A stretch of 64,000 nucleotides of DNA from assembly GCA_965247015.1 (NCBI GenBank), contig CBDFGG010000003.1:558001-622000 (forward strand), read 5' to 3'. The first letter of the stretch is position 1; the number at the start of each line of letters is the position of its first letter. The notes beneath the pieces were generated by a model, which made no database searches, was not told the origin of the DNA, and saw nothing but the letters and a program-made list of their open reading frames with translations. Made by a program: the position numbers and the translations under genes. Positions 36,478-45,034 of the stretch are shown piece after piece. The DNA is from JAIXWP01 sp965247015. GTDB lineage: Bacteria > Bacteroidota > Bacteroidia > Flavobacteriales_D > Sanyastnellaceae.

Positions 36478-37683
36478 TTATGGAATTAAAATCGAACTAT
36501 CACCGTAGCTGAGAAAATGGAATTTTTCATCGATCGCTTTCTGATAGACCTCCTTCCATTTGTCGCCAATCAAGGCAGCTACGAGAAGAATGAGTGTGCT
36601 TTGAGGTAAATGGAAATTAGTAACGAGTCCTGTTGCGACTCGAACTTTATATCCAGGAGCCATTAAAAGAGCCGTAGCCCCCACCACTCTATTTCGCTGT
36701 GTGTTTTCACACCATTTCAATATTGCATCAAAAGCAGCCACTAACGTTACATCCTGGGGCAATTCGTATGCATCCCATTGCTTCAAATAAAGCTCTGTGA
36801 GTTGGTAATCAGTTGCGATCAGTTTTACTCCGAGCCAGTAAACACTTTCTAGCGTTCTCATACTAGTGGTGCCGACGGGAATAATTCTGCCCGTTGTGCT
36901 TTTCAATCTTTCGATTACATCTAACGGCACATCGAAATATTCCGCGTGCATATCGTGTCCTTCAATGGTTTTGGAAGACACCGGCTTGAAAGTTCCCGAG
37001 CCCACATGGAGCGTTAGCTTTTCATGCTTCACGCCCTTTAATTGGAGGTCAAATAGTACTTCTGATGTAAAATGCAATCCAGCAGTGGGCGCGGCCACCG
37101 AGCCTTCATTCTTCGCGAATACCGTTTGGTAGCGATCAAGGTCTTCTTGTGTAGCTTTTCGTTCGAAGTACGGCGGCAACGGTAGTTCTCCGATGTGCTG
37201 CATGATTTCCGAAAAACTCACTCCTCCATTCCATTCAAACTCCACAACGAAGTGAGGGTCTGTTGCAATTTTTTCTACAGATAAAACTATCTCTTGCCCA
37301 CTCACCGCAATCTGCTTGAAGAGCTTTCCTTCTTTCCACTTCTTTGCTCCGCCGATCAGGGCATCCCAGCGCACTTGCGCACGTTGATCCATGGCCTGTT
37401 GGTGTTCCATTTTGTGTGGAGAAAGGCAGAATATTTCTATTTCAGCGCCTGTTTCTTTCTGAAAATGAAGTCGTGCAGGAATCACCTTGGTTTCATTTAA
37501 AACTAAGGTATCATTCGCATTGAGGTAGTCTGATATCTGGGTAAAATGAGAAGGAATGATCTCGCCTTTAACGAAAACCATTAACCGCGCTTCCTCTCTT
37601 TTAGAGCGAGGGAACTTTGCTATAAGTTCTTCTGGAAGATGATAAGAATAATCTTCTATTTCGATTTTTTTAGGATCTAACAT
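36478..37683 (-). CDS. queA: S-adenosylmethionine:tRNA ribosyltransferase-isomerase
   Basis: QueA transfers the ribosyl part of SAM to 7-aminomethyl-7-deazaguanine in tRNA, giving epoxyqueuosine. The protein begins IEIEDYSYHLPEELIAKFP and has the family motifs EARLMVF, NDTLVLNETKVIPARL, APTAGLHFT, LTLHVGSGTFKPV and TNFHLPQSTLILLVAAL. At 401 residues it is about 50 longer than the E. coli enzyme. The extra length lies mainly in the inserted region near residues 80-130 and in the DYQLTELYLKQWDAYELPQDV segment, and is common in Bacteroidota. It is not co-directional with any queuosine gene here. Confidence 0.95.
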   Translation of the reverse strand: MLDPKKIEIEDYSYHLPEELIAKFPRSKREEARLMVFVKGEIIPSHFTQISDYLNANDTLVLNETKVIPARLHFQKETGAEIEIFCLSPHKMEHQQAMDQRAQVRWDALIGGAKKWKEGKLFKQIAVSGQEIVLSVEKIATDPHFVVEFEWNGGVSFSEIMQHIGELPLPPYFERKATQEDLDRYQTVFAKNEGSVAAPTAGLHFTSEVLFDLQLKGVKHEKLTLHVGSGTFKPVSSKTIEGHDMHAEYFDVPLDVIERLKSTTGRIIPVGTTSMRTLESVYWLGVKLIATDYQLTELYLKQWDAYELPQDVTLVAAFDAILKWCENTQRNRVVGATALLMAPGYKVRVATGLVTNFHLPQSTLILLVAALIGDKWKEVYQKAIDEKFHFLSYGDSSILIP

Positions 37684-37719
37684 GGTGCGAAGCTACAAAC
37701 GGAAGGGTATAAAAAAATC

Positions 37720-37741
37720 GAAGCTGGACGTTTCCAGCTTC
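37720..37741 (-). terminator. Hairpin terminator for the FecR-end of the TonB operon
   Basis: GAAGCTGGA and TCCAGCTTC pair perfectly around CGTT. On the minus strand it is followed by GATTTTTTTAT. It lies about 205 bases beyond the FecR stop. The stretch in between (37742-37946) is AT-rich and contains only short hairpins (for example CGTTGT...ACAACG); I see no gene in it. Confidence 0.75.
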
Positions 37742-37946
37742 AATTCTAAACCTTAACTAAAACTAACTATACTATCTGATGCATCTCTGAAGGATGCTCC
37801 ATTGTGTGTTACTTATCGATTTGTGTAGATATCGCATCTACCTCTATATTTTTTGAGAACACTCGTTGTATTAATTACACAACGCGAATATTTAAATTTA
37901 TTCTTTTATTCTCGTTTTATTTTTACCAAAAAAACCTAAAAAAAGA

Positions 37947-38762
37947 CTATTTAATTTCTACAATCATGTTATCCTTAATCGTGTAGTTTAGCCCAAAAGG
38001 TGCGCAAACCGCGATAAGTGCTTCCTCTAAATTTTTAGAGTTAAATTCACCTACATACACTTTAGAATCCAAATTATTGTATTGAATTTCAACGTTAAAT
38101 TGCCTTTCAATTTCATCCAAGACATTTACTAGCGGTTCATTTTCGTAGACAAATTTGCCGTCCATCCATTGATTTCCCTTCTTGTATGCTTTGAATGCTA
38201 CCAAGACTCCTTTCGAAGCTCTAGCCATCATTCCTGGAGTGATTATTACTTCTTGTTTACCAGAAGTCACTTTCACGCGACCTGTCTCACAAATAACTGA
38301 GAGTTCATTGTTGCGGTCACTTACATCGAAGCTAGTTCCGAGTACTTGCACGTTTCCAAGAGCAGTCTCTACAGTGAATGTGCTTCCTTTCTGCACCTCG
38401 AAGAACGCTTCTCCTTTAAGTGTGAGTTTTCTTTCTTCAGACCAATCGTTGCTAAATGTGATTTCCGCATCGGGTGCAAGCGTCACTTTCGAATGATCAG
38501 GTAATTCAACTAATTGAGAACTTCCTTTGAGCGTCGCTACGACTATAGGTTCGTTGTTGCTTGGCCAAAATATGAGCAATCCGACTAGAAGAGCAATTGC
38601 TGCGGCAGCGCTGATTGCCGGCCACATACGCACTACTTTCTTTTCCTCAACAGGCATAGCGTCTATACGACTGTTAATATCCTTCCAAGCATCCTCTTCG
38701 GATTTCTTAAAAGGTATCTCCACTCCCCCCCAAAACTTGTTATACTCAGGCTGATCCATCAT
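37947..38762 (-). CDS. FecR-type anti-sigma/signal-transfer protein
   Basis: This 271-residue protein has a cytoplasmic N-terminal part of about 45 residues, one membrane helix (WPAISAAAAIALLVGLLIFWP, about 47-67), then a periplasmic FecR domain (VELPDHSKVTLAPDAEITF, LKGEAFFEVQKG, VLGTSFDVSDRN) and a C-terminal DUF4974/STN-like domain (PLVNVLDEIERQFNVEIQY). FecR proteins carry the signal from a loaded TonB receptor to an ECF sigma factor. Here it is the last gene of the operon, after the DUF4249 gene, instead of lying between sigma factor and receptor as is usual. ATG codons at 38762 and 38759 are equivalent. Confidence 0.92.
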   Translation of the reverse strand: MMDQPEYNKFWGGVEIPFKKSEEDAWKDINSRIDAMPVEEKKVVRMWPAISAAAAIALLVGLLIFWPSNNEPIVVATLKGSSQLVELPDHSKVTLAPDAEITFSNDWSEERKLTLKGEAFFEVQKGSTFTVETALGNVQVLGTSFDVSDRNNELSVICETGRVKVTSGKQEVIITPGMMARASKGVLVAFKAYKKGNQWMDGKFVYENEPLVNVLDEIERQFNVEIQYNNLDSKVYVGEFNSKNLEEALIAVCAPFGLNYTIKDNMIVEIK

Positions 38763-38832
38763 CTCGTTATTAAGTCGATCGAAGGCTTATACACGCTCTA
38801 GGCATTCCCCCCTACCAACTATTAAAATATTT

Positions 38833-39585
38833 TTATTCTACATTCAAATTAATTTCAATCGCATTGATACCCGTCCAAAAGCCCTTGGCTCCGTTCACAT
38901 TGTCCACTCTTTCCGTGATCGTGAGTCCAAGTGATTGATTCCGCAGGAAGAACAGTGAACTATAGTCTTCTTCAATAATGTAAATGGTTAGTCGATGTGC
39001 CCCGAAATACTTGAAATCACTGGCAAAAATGATAAGGTTACTCTCCTCAATAGGGCCGGTGAATGTATTTTGAAACAACCCCGAGGGAACCCCAAATGGA
39101 ATTTCAACGGGATCCGATTCTAAGCATTCGAGCTTAAGCAAATAAGAATAGCCCTCCTGATTCAACCAGGTTGTATTATAAACCTCCTCAAACGGATTGT
39201 CAGGATTGACATTCACGGTCGGCGAACTAGCGTCTAATATTTGAATATTTGGCGGAATGAGAGCAGATGCTTGGCTGAACGTATTTCCTCGAGCCTCTAG
39301 CACCACGATTTCTCCAGCATTGAATGCCACTGGCAGCGCATCTGCATAATAAATTCCATTGCTATTTTTGGATAACAGCCAAGAGATCTCATCTCCTTCT
39401 ATTCTTAACTCTGCGTCATCCACAGGTATTTGATAGCCGTCTTGATCCATTTCAAAATACTTAACAAATACGCTGTCTGAATTGGCTAAGACATAACCAT
39501 TCATCAAGACCATGTTTCGTGGCACCTCAGGCTCACAGCTTGAGAAGCCGACGACTACGAGCGCTATGTAAATTATTTTTCTCAA
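38833..39585 (-). CDS. DUF4249 lipoprotein
   Basis: This 250-residue protein has a lipoprotein signal peptide (VVVGFSSC, lipid on Cys17). The following GYVLANSDSVFVKYFE and VDDAELRIEGDE match the N-terminal beta-domain of DUF4249 proteins. These are typically encoded next to TonB-dependent receptors in Bacteroidota and are thought to sit at the outer surface, helping substrate capture. The molecular role is not proven. It overlaps the receptor stop by four bases and precedes fecR. At 250 residues it is somewhat shorter than many DUF4249 proteins. Confidence 0.78.
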   Translation of the reverse strand: MRKIIYIALVVVGFSSCEPEVPRNMVLMNGYVLANSDSVFVKYFEMDQDGYQIPVDDAELRIEGDEISWLLSKNSNGIYYADALPVAFNAGEIVVLEARGNTFSQASALIPPNIQILDASSPTVNVNPDNPFEEVYNTTWLNQEGYSYLLKLECLESDPVEIPFGVPSGLFQNTFTGPIEESNLIIFASDFKYFGAHRLTIYIIEEDYSSLFFLRNQSLGLTITERVDNVNGAKGFWTGINAIEINLNVE

Positions 39586-41726
39586 AATATAATGCTCAAT
39601 TGAAGTGATGGAATAAATCCATTCATTTGAATTTCTCGAAGACTTGCCACTGTTCCACCTTGATCATTAACGATTAAAACATACTGCTTATCGCGAATAT
39701 TCTTGCGATTGTAAACATTCGAAATACTTGCCTTCCATTCGAAGCTTGCCTTCTCACGCTCAATAGTGTATGTCGCTCCAATATCAAGGCGATGATATGG
39801 TTTGATACGAGCGCCGTTTATGTCGCCATATACAGGATAGCTAATCTGGGTGCCATCTTGTAGCGTCAACAAGGTATTGCCGTAGTACTGCGTGAAAGGT
39901 CTGCCGCTGCCGAATATCCAAGTACCCCAGAAATTCCACTTCTTCCATTTGAACTCATAGTTCATCTTCGCCTCATGCAATTGATCGAAAGATGGTGCTA
40001 TCGCACCTGGTTGATCTAAGCCTGGAATATCCATCCGTGAATGAGCCAAGGAATAACTCACCCACATTTCATGGCGCTTCCACTCTCTGCGCAAAAGAAT
40101 ATCTACTCCCAAAGAGTAACCTGTACCTGATTGAATATTTCTTCTTGCATTATTTTCAATCCAAAGAATTTGCGAAAGATCCATGGCCGTGCCGGTGTTC
40201 TTTTTCAAATAGCCTTCTACATCAAACTGCCATTCATTAAGTGGCACCAGCACTCCCACTACAAACTGATCAGAATACAAAACAGGAATTTGATCATCAC
40301 CACTAAGCATCCAAGCGTCGGGTTGATTGAGGAAAAGACTTTGTTGGCTCAAGCGATGCACGAATTGATAAACCCTGCCAACGGATATTTTAAATAAAAT
40401 ACTATCTGGATTTCCCCAGCTCGCATTTGCTCGCCACTCTGGATAAAATTTATTCGTTTTTGAATAATGATTGAGACGTCCTCCAATACTCCAACGTAGT
40501 TCTTGCCATTCATCTACACGCTCAAAATAAAGGGTGGTCACATTTGCGGAGGTACTTATTGTATCTTTTACAATATCATCTGAACTACCTGAATTTATTG
40601 AGATTCCGTTGAAGTGGGCTCCGCCGTAATATGTAGCATCATTGCTCAAATATTTAAGTTGGTAGTCTGCTTTAAAATCATTGAGTCTGCTATTTCCTTC
40701 TCTAAAAAATCGTTGAGAATCTTGAAATAAATTATCGAAAAGGGTATCAATTGCATTCAAAGAAGCAACGTAACTACTTCGACCAATTTTCAAATCGTGT
40801 TTCCATTTAGTACTCCAATTTCTTGTCCATCCCATGCCCAAACCTCTATTCCCCCATTCGCTTTCGTCCGAGTAGAAATAAGAATAGTTGCCGCTGGTTG
40901 TTTGTGAGTTGTAGAGAATTCCGAGTCTATCCTGGCTGTAGTAACCGCTAATAAAGAAGATATCTTTATCGGTGGGACGAAAGGTCAATTTTGTGATGGC
41001 ATCAGAAAAACTATAGTCAGCACTTTGACTTGCGTCGTTTTGATTTTCGATAAGCACCGAACTATTGTAAACCGTATTAAATAGCTCGTTGTAGCTTGGT
41101 GAGTTCCAGATATCGTTGATCGATCTGCGTGCAGCGATCATCAGTGATGAATTATTTTTTGTACCCAGAGGTGTTTCCAAATAGAGTCCTGCAGCGAGCG
41201 GTCCGAGATCGATTCTTGCACCAGACTGATAGCGATTCCCTTCCTTCCCTGTGATTTGAACCAAGCCTCCCACGCGCGAATCGACGCGGCCTTCTGCTGC
41301 GCTTTTACTGATTCGCATATTCTTTACCGCGAGAGGATTGATAGCGCTGATCACACCAAAAAGGTGATCCATGTGATAGATGGTAAATCCATCAAAACTT
41401 AGCAAACTTTGATCTCCTGCGCTTCCTCGAATGATCAATCCATTGCTCGATTCATTTGTCGCATTCACACCGGGGAGCAATTGCGCACTGCGCAGCACAT
41501 CCGCTTCTCCAGGACCATTGATCGATCCTATGACTTGTGGGTTCAGCGATTGAATCCCTGCAACGGATCCGCTTTCTACAGAGGACTTCCCTTTTGCAAC
41601 TACTTCTGCGGTAGGTAAAAAATCTTTTTTGACGCCGAGGAGAACCGTTGGTTTTCGCTCGCGCTTTAATTTTTTCACAGAATGAAAAGCTACTTCATAA
41701 CCTACATAATAAAAATAAGTGTGCAT
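39582..41726 (-). CDS. TonB-dependent receptor, main part (plug and barrel) after a frameshift
   Basis: This 714-codon frame holds the end of the carboxypeptidase-regulatory-like domain (YYVGYEVAFHSVKKL), the plug (AEVVAKGKSSVESG, VLRSAQLLPGVNATNESSNGLIIRGSAGDQ, GLVQITGKEG) and the 22-strand barrel to the C-terminal PSLQLSIIF. Its apparent start, ATG at 41726, lies inside a domain and has no signal peptide. The missing start is in the overlapping frame at 41702-42235. One extra T in the run at 41711-41715 (minus strand) would fuse both into one receptor of about 883 residues. There is no SusD gene; a DUF4249 lipoprotein follows instead. Confidence 0.85.
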   Translation of the reverse strand: MHTYFYYVGYEVAFHSVKKLKRERKPTVLLGVKKDFLPTAEVVAKGKSSVESGSVAGIQSLNPQVIGSINGPGEADVLRSAQLLPGVNATNESSNGLIIRGSAGDQSLLSFDGFTIYHMDHLFGVISAINPLAVKNMRISKSAAEGRVDSRVGGLVQITGKEGNRYQSGARIDLGPLAAGLYLETPLGTKNNSSLMIAARRSINDIWNSPSYNELFNTVYNSSVLIENQNDASQSADYSFSDAITKLTFRPTDKDIFFISGYYSQDRLGILYNSQTTSGNYSYFYSDESEWGNRGLGMGWTRNWSTKWKHDLKIGRSSYVASLNAIDTLFDNLFQDSQRFFREGNSRLNDFKADYQLKYLSNDATYYGGAHFNGISINSGSSDDIVKDTISTSANVTTLYFERVDEWQELRWSIGGRLNHYSKTNKFYPEWRANASWGNPDSILFKISVGRVYQFVHRLSQQSLFLNQPDAWMLSGDDQIPVLYSDQFVVGVLVPLNEWQFDVEGYLKKNTGTAMDLSQILWIENNARRNIQSGTGYSLGVDILLRREWKRHEMWVSYSLAHSRMDIPGLDQPGAIAPSFDQLHEAKMNYEFKWKKWNFWGTWIFGSGRPFTQYYGNTLLTLQDGTQISYPVYGDINGARIKPYHRLDIGATYTIEREKASFEWKASISNVYNRKNIRDKQYVLIVNDQGGTVASLREIQMNGFIPSLQLSIIF

Positions 41727-42235
41727 GTATCGCTTGGTAAATCAAGGATTGAGAAATTTCCTTGTGCATCGCACTGATAATATTTTGCAGGATTTAAAAG
41801 ACGAATATTGGAAAATGGCAAAGGCTCACTGGATTCTCGATCCATCACCGTCCCTTCTATCGTGACAGTCTGTGTGGAGTCCACAACCGGCTCCGCTGCC
41901 ACAAGTGGGATGATGACATACGTGGTTCCAACTTTTCTATAGCCGAGATTTTTATTTTCTAATAAAAGAAAAAGAACATTCTCCAACTCTTCACTTACCA
42001 CATTGATGGTAACTTTCTCTTTATCTAACGCCGCCGCATCATAAGCGAATCGTACATCATAAGAGTTTTTAATTGCTTTTAGAACATCCGCTATCGGCTT
42101 GTTTTCGCAAGAATAAGTGATGAGAATAGGAAGTTTTTGAGCGAGGAGATTCGTACTGCTGAAGGCAATAAAAACAAGAAAAATGATCGTTCGAAAAATG
42201 AAAGTAAATCTCACAACTCGGTTCAAGCTTTTCAC
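41702..42235 (-). CDS. TonB-dependent receptor, N-terminal part (signal peptide, STN, regulatory-like domain) before a frameshift
   Basis: This 177-codon frame begins with GTG at 42235 and a signal peptide (FRTIIFLVFIAFSSTNLLA, then Gln). An STN (secretin/TonB short N-terminal) domain occupies about residues 35-110 (SCENKPIADVLKAIKNSYDVRF), and a CarboxypepD_reg-like domain starts near 123 (VTIEGTVMDRESSEPLPFSNI). It stops at LIFIM just where the next strand of that domain should read YVGYE, which is present in the -1 frame. STN domains mark receptors that signal through FecR to a sigma factor, and both genes are in this operon. The frame overlaps the end of the sigma factor by 167 bases. Confidence 0.85.
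   Translation of the reverse strand: MKSLNRVVRFTFIFRTIIFLVFIAFSSTNLLAQKLPILITYSCENKPIADVLKAIKNSYDVRFAYDAAALDKEKVTINVVSEELENVLFLLLENKNLGYRKVGTTYVIIPLVAAEPVVDSTQTVTIEGTVMDRESSEPLPFSNIRLLNPAKYYQCDAQGNFSILDLPSDTCTLIFIM
41711..41715 (-). other. Frameshift site: five-T run joining the two receptor frames
   Basis: On the minus strand the sequence reads CTT ATT TTT ATT ATG TAG. A sixth T, or a -1 slip of the ribosome on the T run, gives LIFYYVGYE, the expected receptor sequence. Confidence 0.85.
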
Positions 42236-42743
42236 GCAATATACGCAATACTTTGCTCATACGCTTCTCCACCGCTTTTACCGAAAGCCCAAGGCGCTCT
42301 GCAATCTCCACATAAGTGAGATCTTCCATTCGATTCATCAGGAAAACTTCGCGACCGCCCTCGGGAAGAGCGGCGATGACTTCGCTGATTTTATCGTGAT
42401 ACTCCGACATCTGAAGGAGCTTTTCAGGAGAATCATATTCTCTATCGAGTCCTGGTTTTTTCTGAAATTTATATAGCAGTTGTTGTCTCTTGAGTTGATT
42501 GATTGTCACATTCTGAGCGATCGTGTAGAGATATGCCTTGATCGTTCGTTTGTCTATTCTATCTCTTGTTTCCCAAAGCTTTACAAATACATCTTGCGTG
42601 ATATCTTCGGCCATGTCGACATCCCCACATCGATAGTAAACAAACGATCGAATAGGTTTGAAGAACTCCTTGAACGCCTGATGGTATTCGGCATCCGTGA
42701 GTTGCTCTAATTTTTTATCTGGACGAAACAGGCTTAATAACAC
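42069..42743 (-). CDS. ECF sigma factor (FecI-like)
   Basis: This frame codes a sigma-70 family ECF protein. Region 2 is at about residues 25-95 (FVYYRCGDVDMAEDITQDVF, KAYLYTIAQNVTINQLKRQ) and region 4 at about 120-175 (LPEGGREVFLMNRMEDLTYVEIAERLGLSVKAVEKRM). Such factors start transcription of a TonB receptor operon when released by FecR. The start is GTG at 42743. The last 55 residues (after LREKLEPSC) are unusual, rich in Ser, His and Cys, and are read across the signal peptide and STN region of the next gene in another frame. Family members normally end close to LREKL, so the natural 3' end may have been altered. Confidence 0.9.
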   Translation of the reverse strand: MLLSLFRPDKKLEQLTDAEYHQAFKEFFKPIRSFVYYRCGDVDMAEDITQDVFVKLWETRDRIDKRTIKAYLYTIAQNVTINQLKRQQLLYKFQKKPGLDREYDSPEKLLQMSEYHDKISEVIAALPEGGREVFLMNRMEDLTYVEIAERLGLSVKAVEKRMSKVLRILREKLEPSCEIYFHFSNDHFSCFYCLQQYESPRSKTSYSHHLFLRKQADSGCSKSN

Positions 42744-42859
42744 AATGTACTAGTCAATTGGTAAATCGGTTTATGGCATTATTGTCAAAAGTATACCGAT
42801 TGTCACATTTTAGGTGGCGAATATGGTTTAAACTTTTACTTTGGCTAAAAACCAATACT

Positions 42860-43897
42860 ATGCACAAGCTAGGAATAACCCTACTTTTTTCTTGTATTCT
42901 TATGACGCTAACCGCGCAAGAAGAACTCTTCATTCCGCATCCCGATGGGCATTCGCTAGCAGGAACTCTTGTATTGCCAAGCGGCAATGGTCCATTCAAG
43001 TGCGTGATATTAATTTCTGGTAGTGGGCCGCAAAATAGAGACGAGGAACTTTTGGGACACAAACCATTTCGAGTTATCTCAGACCACTTATCGAAAACGG
43101 GAACAGCAGTGTTTCGCTTTGATGATCGTGGTATTGCTCAAAGTACTGGTGATCATGATAAAGCAACAAGTGCTGATTTTGCTACTGATGTCGTTGCGAT
43201 CTATGATTATTTATCAAAAGATAAAAGATTAAACTCTGCACAAATTGGTCTAGCCGGTCACAGTGAGGGAGGGATGATTGCCGCGATGGCAGCGGTAATG
43301 CGACCATCAGTTGCATTTGTTATTTCACTGGCAGGAACCGGAGTATCAGGTAAGGATGTTTTGTTTCTTCAAAATTTATTGATTGCAAAAAAAATGGGAT
43401 TAAATGATGAGCAAGCGAAAACACAACAGGATAATGTAATGCGCTTCATTAGCATCATCGAGTCTGAGCCGGATACAGCATTGGCAAAACAAAAAATAGC
43501 GGTAGCTTTCGATGAGCAGTACGGACCTCAAAAAGAATTTATCCCCAATTATGATGAAATGCGCGCAGCGCAAGTTGCGCAAATGAGTAGTCCTTGGATG
43601 CGCTTTTTTGTAATGTACAATCCTGCAGATGATTGGAAAAAAGTAAAATGCCCCGTCCTCATTTTAAATGGTTCGGATGATATTCAAGTCATTGCCGATC
43701 AGAACATGCCTGCGATTTCCGCGGCGTTAGACAGCGGCGGAAATAGTAACTATCAAATGGTTATTTTTCCAAAAATGAATCACCTTTTTCAATATTGTGA
43801 AACCTGTTCATTGCAGGAGTATACCACCATTCAAGGCTGTTTTGAATTGGATGTGCTCACAGAAATGGAAGAATGGTTACGCAAGACGATTCGATAG
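42860..43897 (+). CDS. Secreted alpha/beta hydrolase
   Basis: This 345-residue protein has a signal peptide (LGITLLFSCILMTLTA, then Gln), starting at the ATG at 42860; an upstream in-frame start would bury it. The alpha/beta-hydrolase core has ILISGSGPQNRDE (oxyanion region), FRFDDRGIAQS, the nucleophile elbow GLAGHSEGGMIAA with Ser near residue 132, PVLILNGSDDIQV with the acid and a late histidine in PKMNHLFQ. It belongs to the serine aminopeptidase/acyl-esterase group acting in the periplasm. The substrate is unknown. It diverges from the ECF operon and ends before a small hairpin at 43934. Confidence 0.88.
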   Translation: MHKLGITLLFSCILMTLTAQEELFIPHPDGHSLAGTLVLPSGNGPFKCVILISGSGPQNRDEELLGHKPFRVISDHLSKTGTAVFRFDDRGIAQSTGDHDKATSADFATDVVAIYDYLSKDKRLNSAQIGLAGHSEGGMIAAMAAVMRPSVAFVISLAGTGVSGKDVLFLQNLLIAKKMGLNDEQAKTQQDNVMRFISIIESEPDTALAKQKIAVAFDEQYGPQKEFIPNYDEMRAAQVAQMSSPWMRFFVMYNPADDWKKVKCPVLILNGSDDIQVIADQNMPAISAALDSGGNSNYQMVIFPKMNHLFQYCETCSLQEYTTIQGCFELDVLTEMEEWLRKTIR

Positions 43898-43933
43898 TCT
43901 GTTTACAAAATTTGAGAATTAGAATGAAAAAAT

Positions 43934-43960
43934 GCCCTGAAATAAAAGAGGGCTTTATTT
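43934..43960 (+). terminator. Short hairpin terminator after the hydrolase gene
   Basis: GCCCT and AGGGC pair around a 10-base A-rich loop, followed by TTTATTT. The stem is short, so it may be weak. The -7 box of the next gene begins right at its end. Confidence 0.5.
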
Positions 43961-43967
43961 ACATTTG
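43960..43967 (+). promoter_or_regulatory. -7 box (TACATTTG) for the threonine dehydrogenase gene
   Basis: TACATTTG is a full match to TAnnTTTG and ends 38 bases before the ATG at 44006. No -33 TTG is seen. Confidence 0.45.
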
Positions 43968-44005
43968 TCCATCTCGTTCAATGAAAGCGAGCAAACCACA
44001 TAGAC

Positions 44006-44977
44006 ATGCAAGGAAACATTCTTATCATTGGTGCCTCTGGACAAATAGGCATTGAACTCACGATGGCATTACGAACGAAACATGGCGTAGACCGCGTCAT
44101 TCCTTCGGACATTCGCAAACCAGATTTGGAATTATTCAATGAAGGGCCATTTGAAATATTGAATGTGCTAGACAAAGCTCGCCTCGAGGAAGTCATTGCT
44201 CAACATCACATTACTGAAGTATATCAATTGGCAGCGTTACTATCTGCTACTTCAGAAAAGAACCCAGCATTCGCTTGGGATTTGAATATGAACGGCCTAT
44301 TTCATATTCTCGACATTGCAAAAGAGAAGAAAAATATAAAAGTGTTTTGGCCAAGTTCTATTGCGGCGTTTGGACCAAACACTCCAGCAGACAATACTCC
44401 GCAATACACCATCATGGAGCCTTCGAGTGTTTACGGAATTAGTAAACTTGCAGGTGAGCGTTGGTGTGAATATTATTTCCAAAAATATGGAGTAGATGTT
44501 CGCAGCATTCGCTACCCAGGTCTGATCGGCTATCGCTCGGAACCAGGCGGAGGTACTACAGATTATGCGGTAGATATTTTCTACCATGCACTTGAAAGCG
44601 GTAAATACACCAGCTTCTTGAGCGAGAACACGATGTTGCCAATGATGATGATGGAAGACGCTATTAAAGCGACCATAGGCATCATGGAAGCCCCAGCGGA
44701 GCGAGTAAAAATTCGCAGTAGCTACAACCTGGCAGGAGTGAGTTTTACACCGAAAGAGCTGGCAGCAGAAATCAAAAAACACATCCCTTCCTTCGAAATA
44801 GATTACGCTCCCGACTTCCGTCAGTCGCTCGCTGATTCTTGGCCAAACAGCATCGATGATTCAAGTGCAAGACAGGACTGGGGCTGGAATCATGAATATG
44901 ATATGAGCAAACTCGTATCGACAATGATTACAGAAATTCGTAAAAAAAAAGCGGTGATTATTGAAACTTCCATCTGA
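44006..44977 (+). CDS. tdh: NAD-dependent L-threonine 3-dehydrogenase (epimerase-type)
   Basis: This 323-residue short-chain dehydrogenase-like protein has the Rossmann GASGQIG near residue 9, the Ser in FWPSSIAAFGP near residue 115 and the catalytic YGISK (Y-x3-K) near residue 143. The PADNTPQ and MMMMEDAIKATIGIMEAP segments are typical of the epimerase-family threonine dehydrogenase found in Flavobacterium and archaea, which oxidises L-threonine to 2-amino-3-ketobutyrate. The partner ligase Kbl is not in this window. A nucleotide-sugar epimerase is the alternative, but the WPSSIAAFGPNTPADNTPQ sequence favours the dehydrogenase. Confidence 0.87.
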   Translation: MQGNILIIGASGQIGIELTMALRTKHGVDRVIPSDIRKPDLELFNEGPFEILNVLDKARLEEVIAQHHITEVYQLAALLSATSEKNPAFAWDLNMNGLFHILDIAKEKKNIKVFWPSSIAAFGPNTPADNTPQYTIMEPSSVYGISKLAGERWCEYYFQKYGVDVRSIRYPGLIGYRSEPGGGTTDYAVDIFYHALESGKYTSFLSENTMLPMMMMEDAIKATIGIMEAPAERVKIRSSYNLAGVSFTPKELAAEIKKHIPSFEIDYAPDFRQSLADSWPNSIDDSSARQDWGWNHEYDMSKLVSTMITEIRKKKAVIIETSI

Positions 44978-45034
44978 CACCTCACGTAAATAGGCACAAC
45001 ATCTCCCTGTGTTGAACCTAACTTGAGTGTCGTT

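Noticed and set aside
37742..37946. Small RNA or riboswitch in the 205-base stretch after fecR
   Set aside because: Only short hairpins of 6 bp are visible and there is no promoter box on either strand that fits; there is no known riboswitch core.
37804..37986. Possible 60-residue plus-strand protein in the gap between queA and fecR
   Set aside because: It is Phe/Ile/Tyr-rich as expected of AT-rich noncoding sequence, has no good start context, and overlaps the end of fecR on the other strand.
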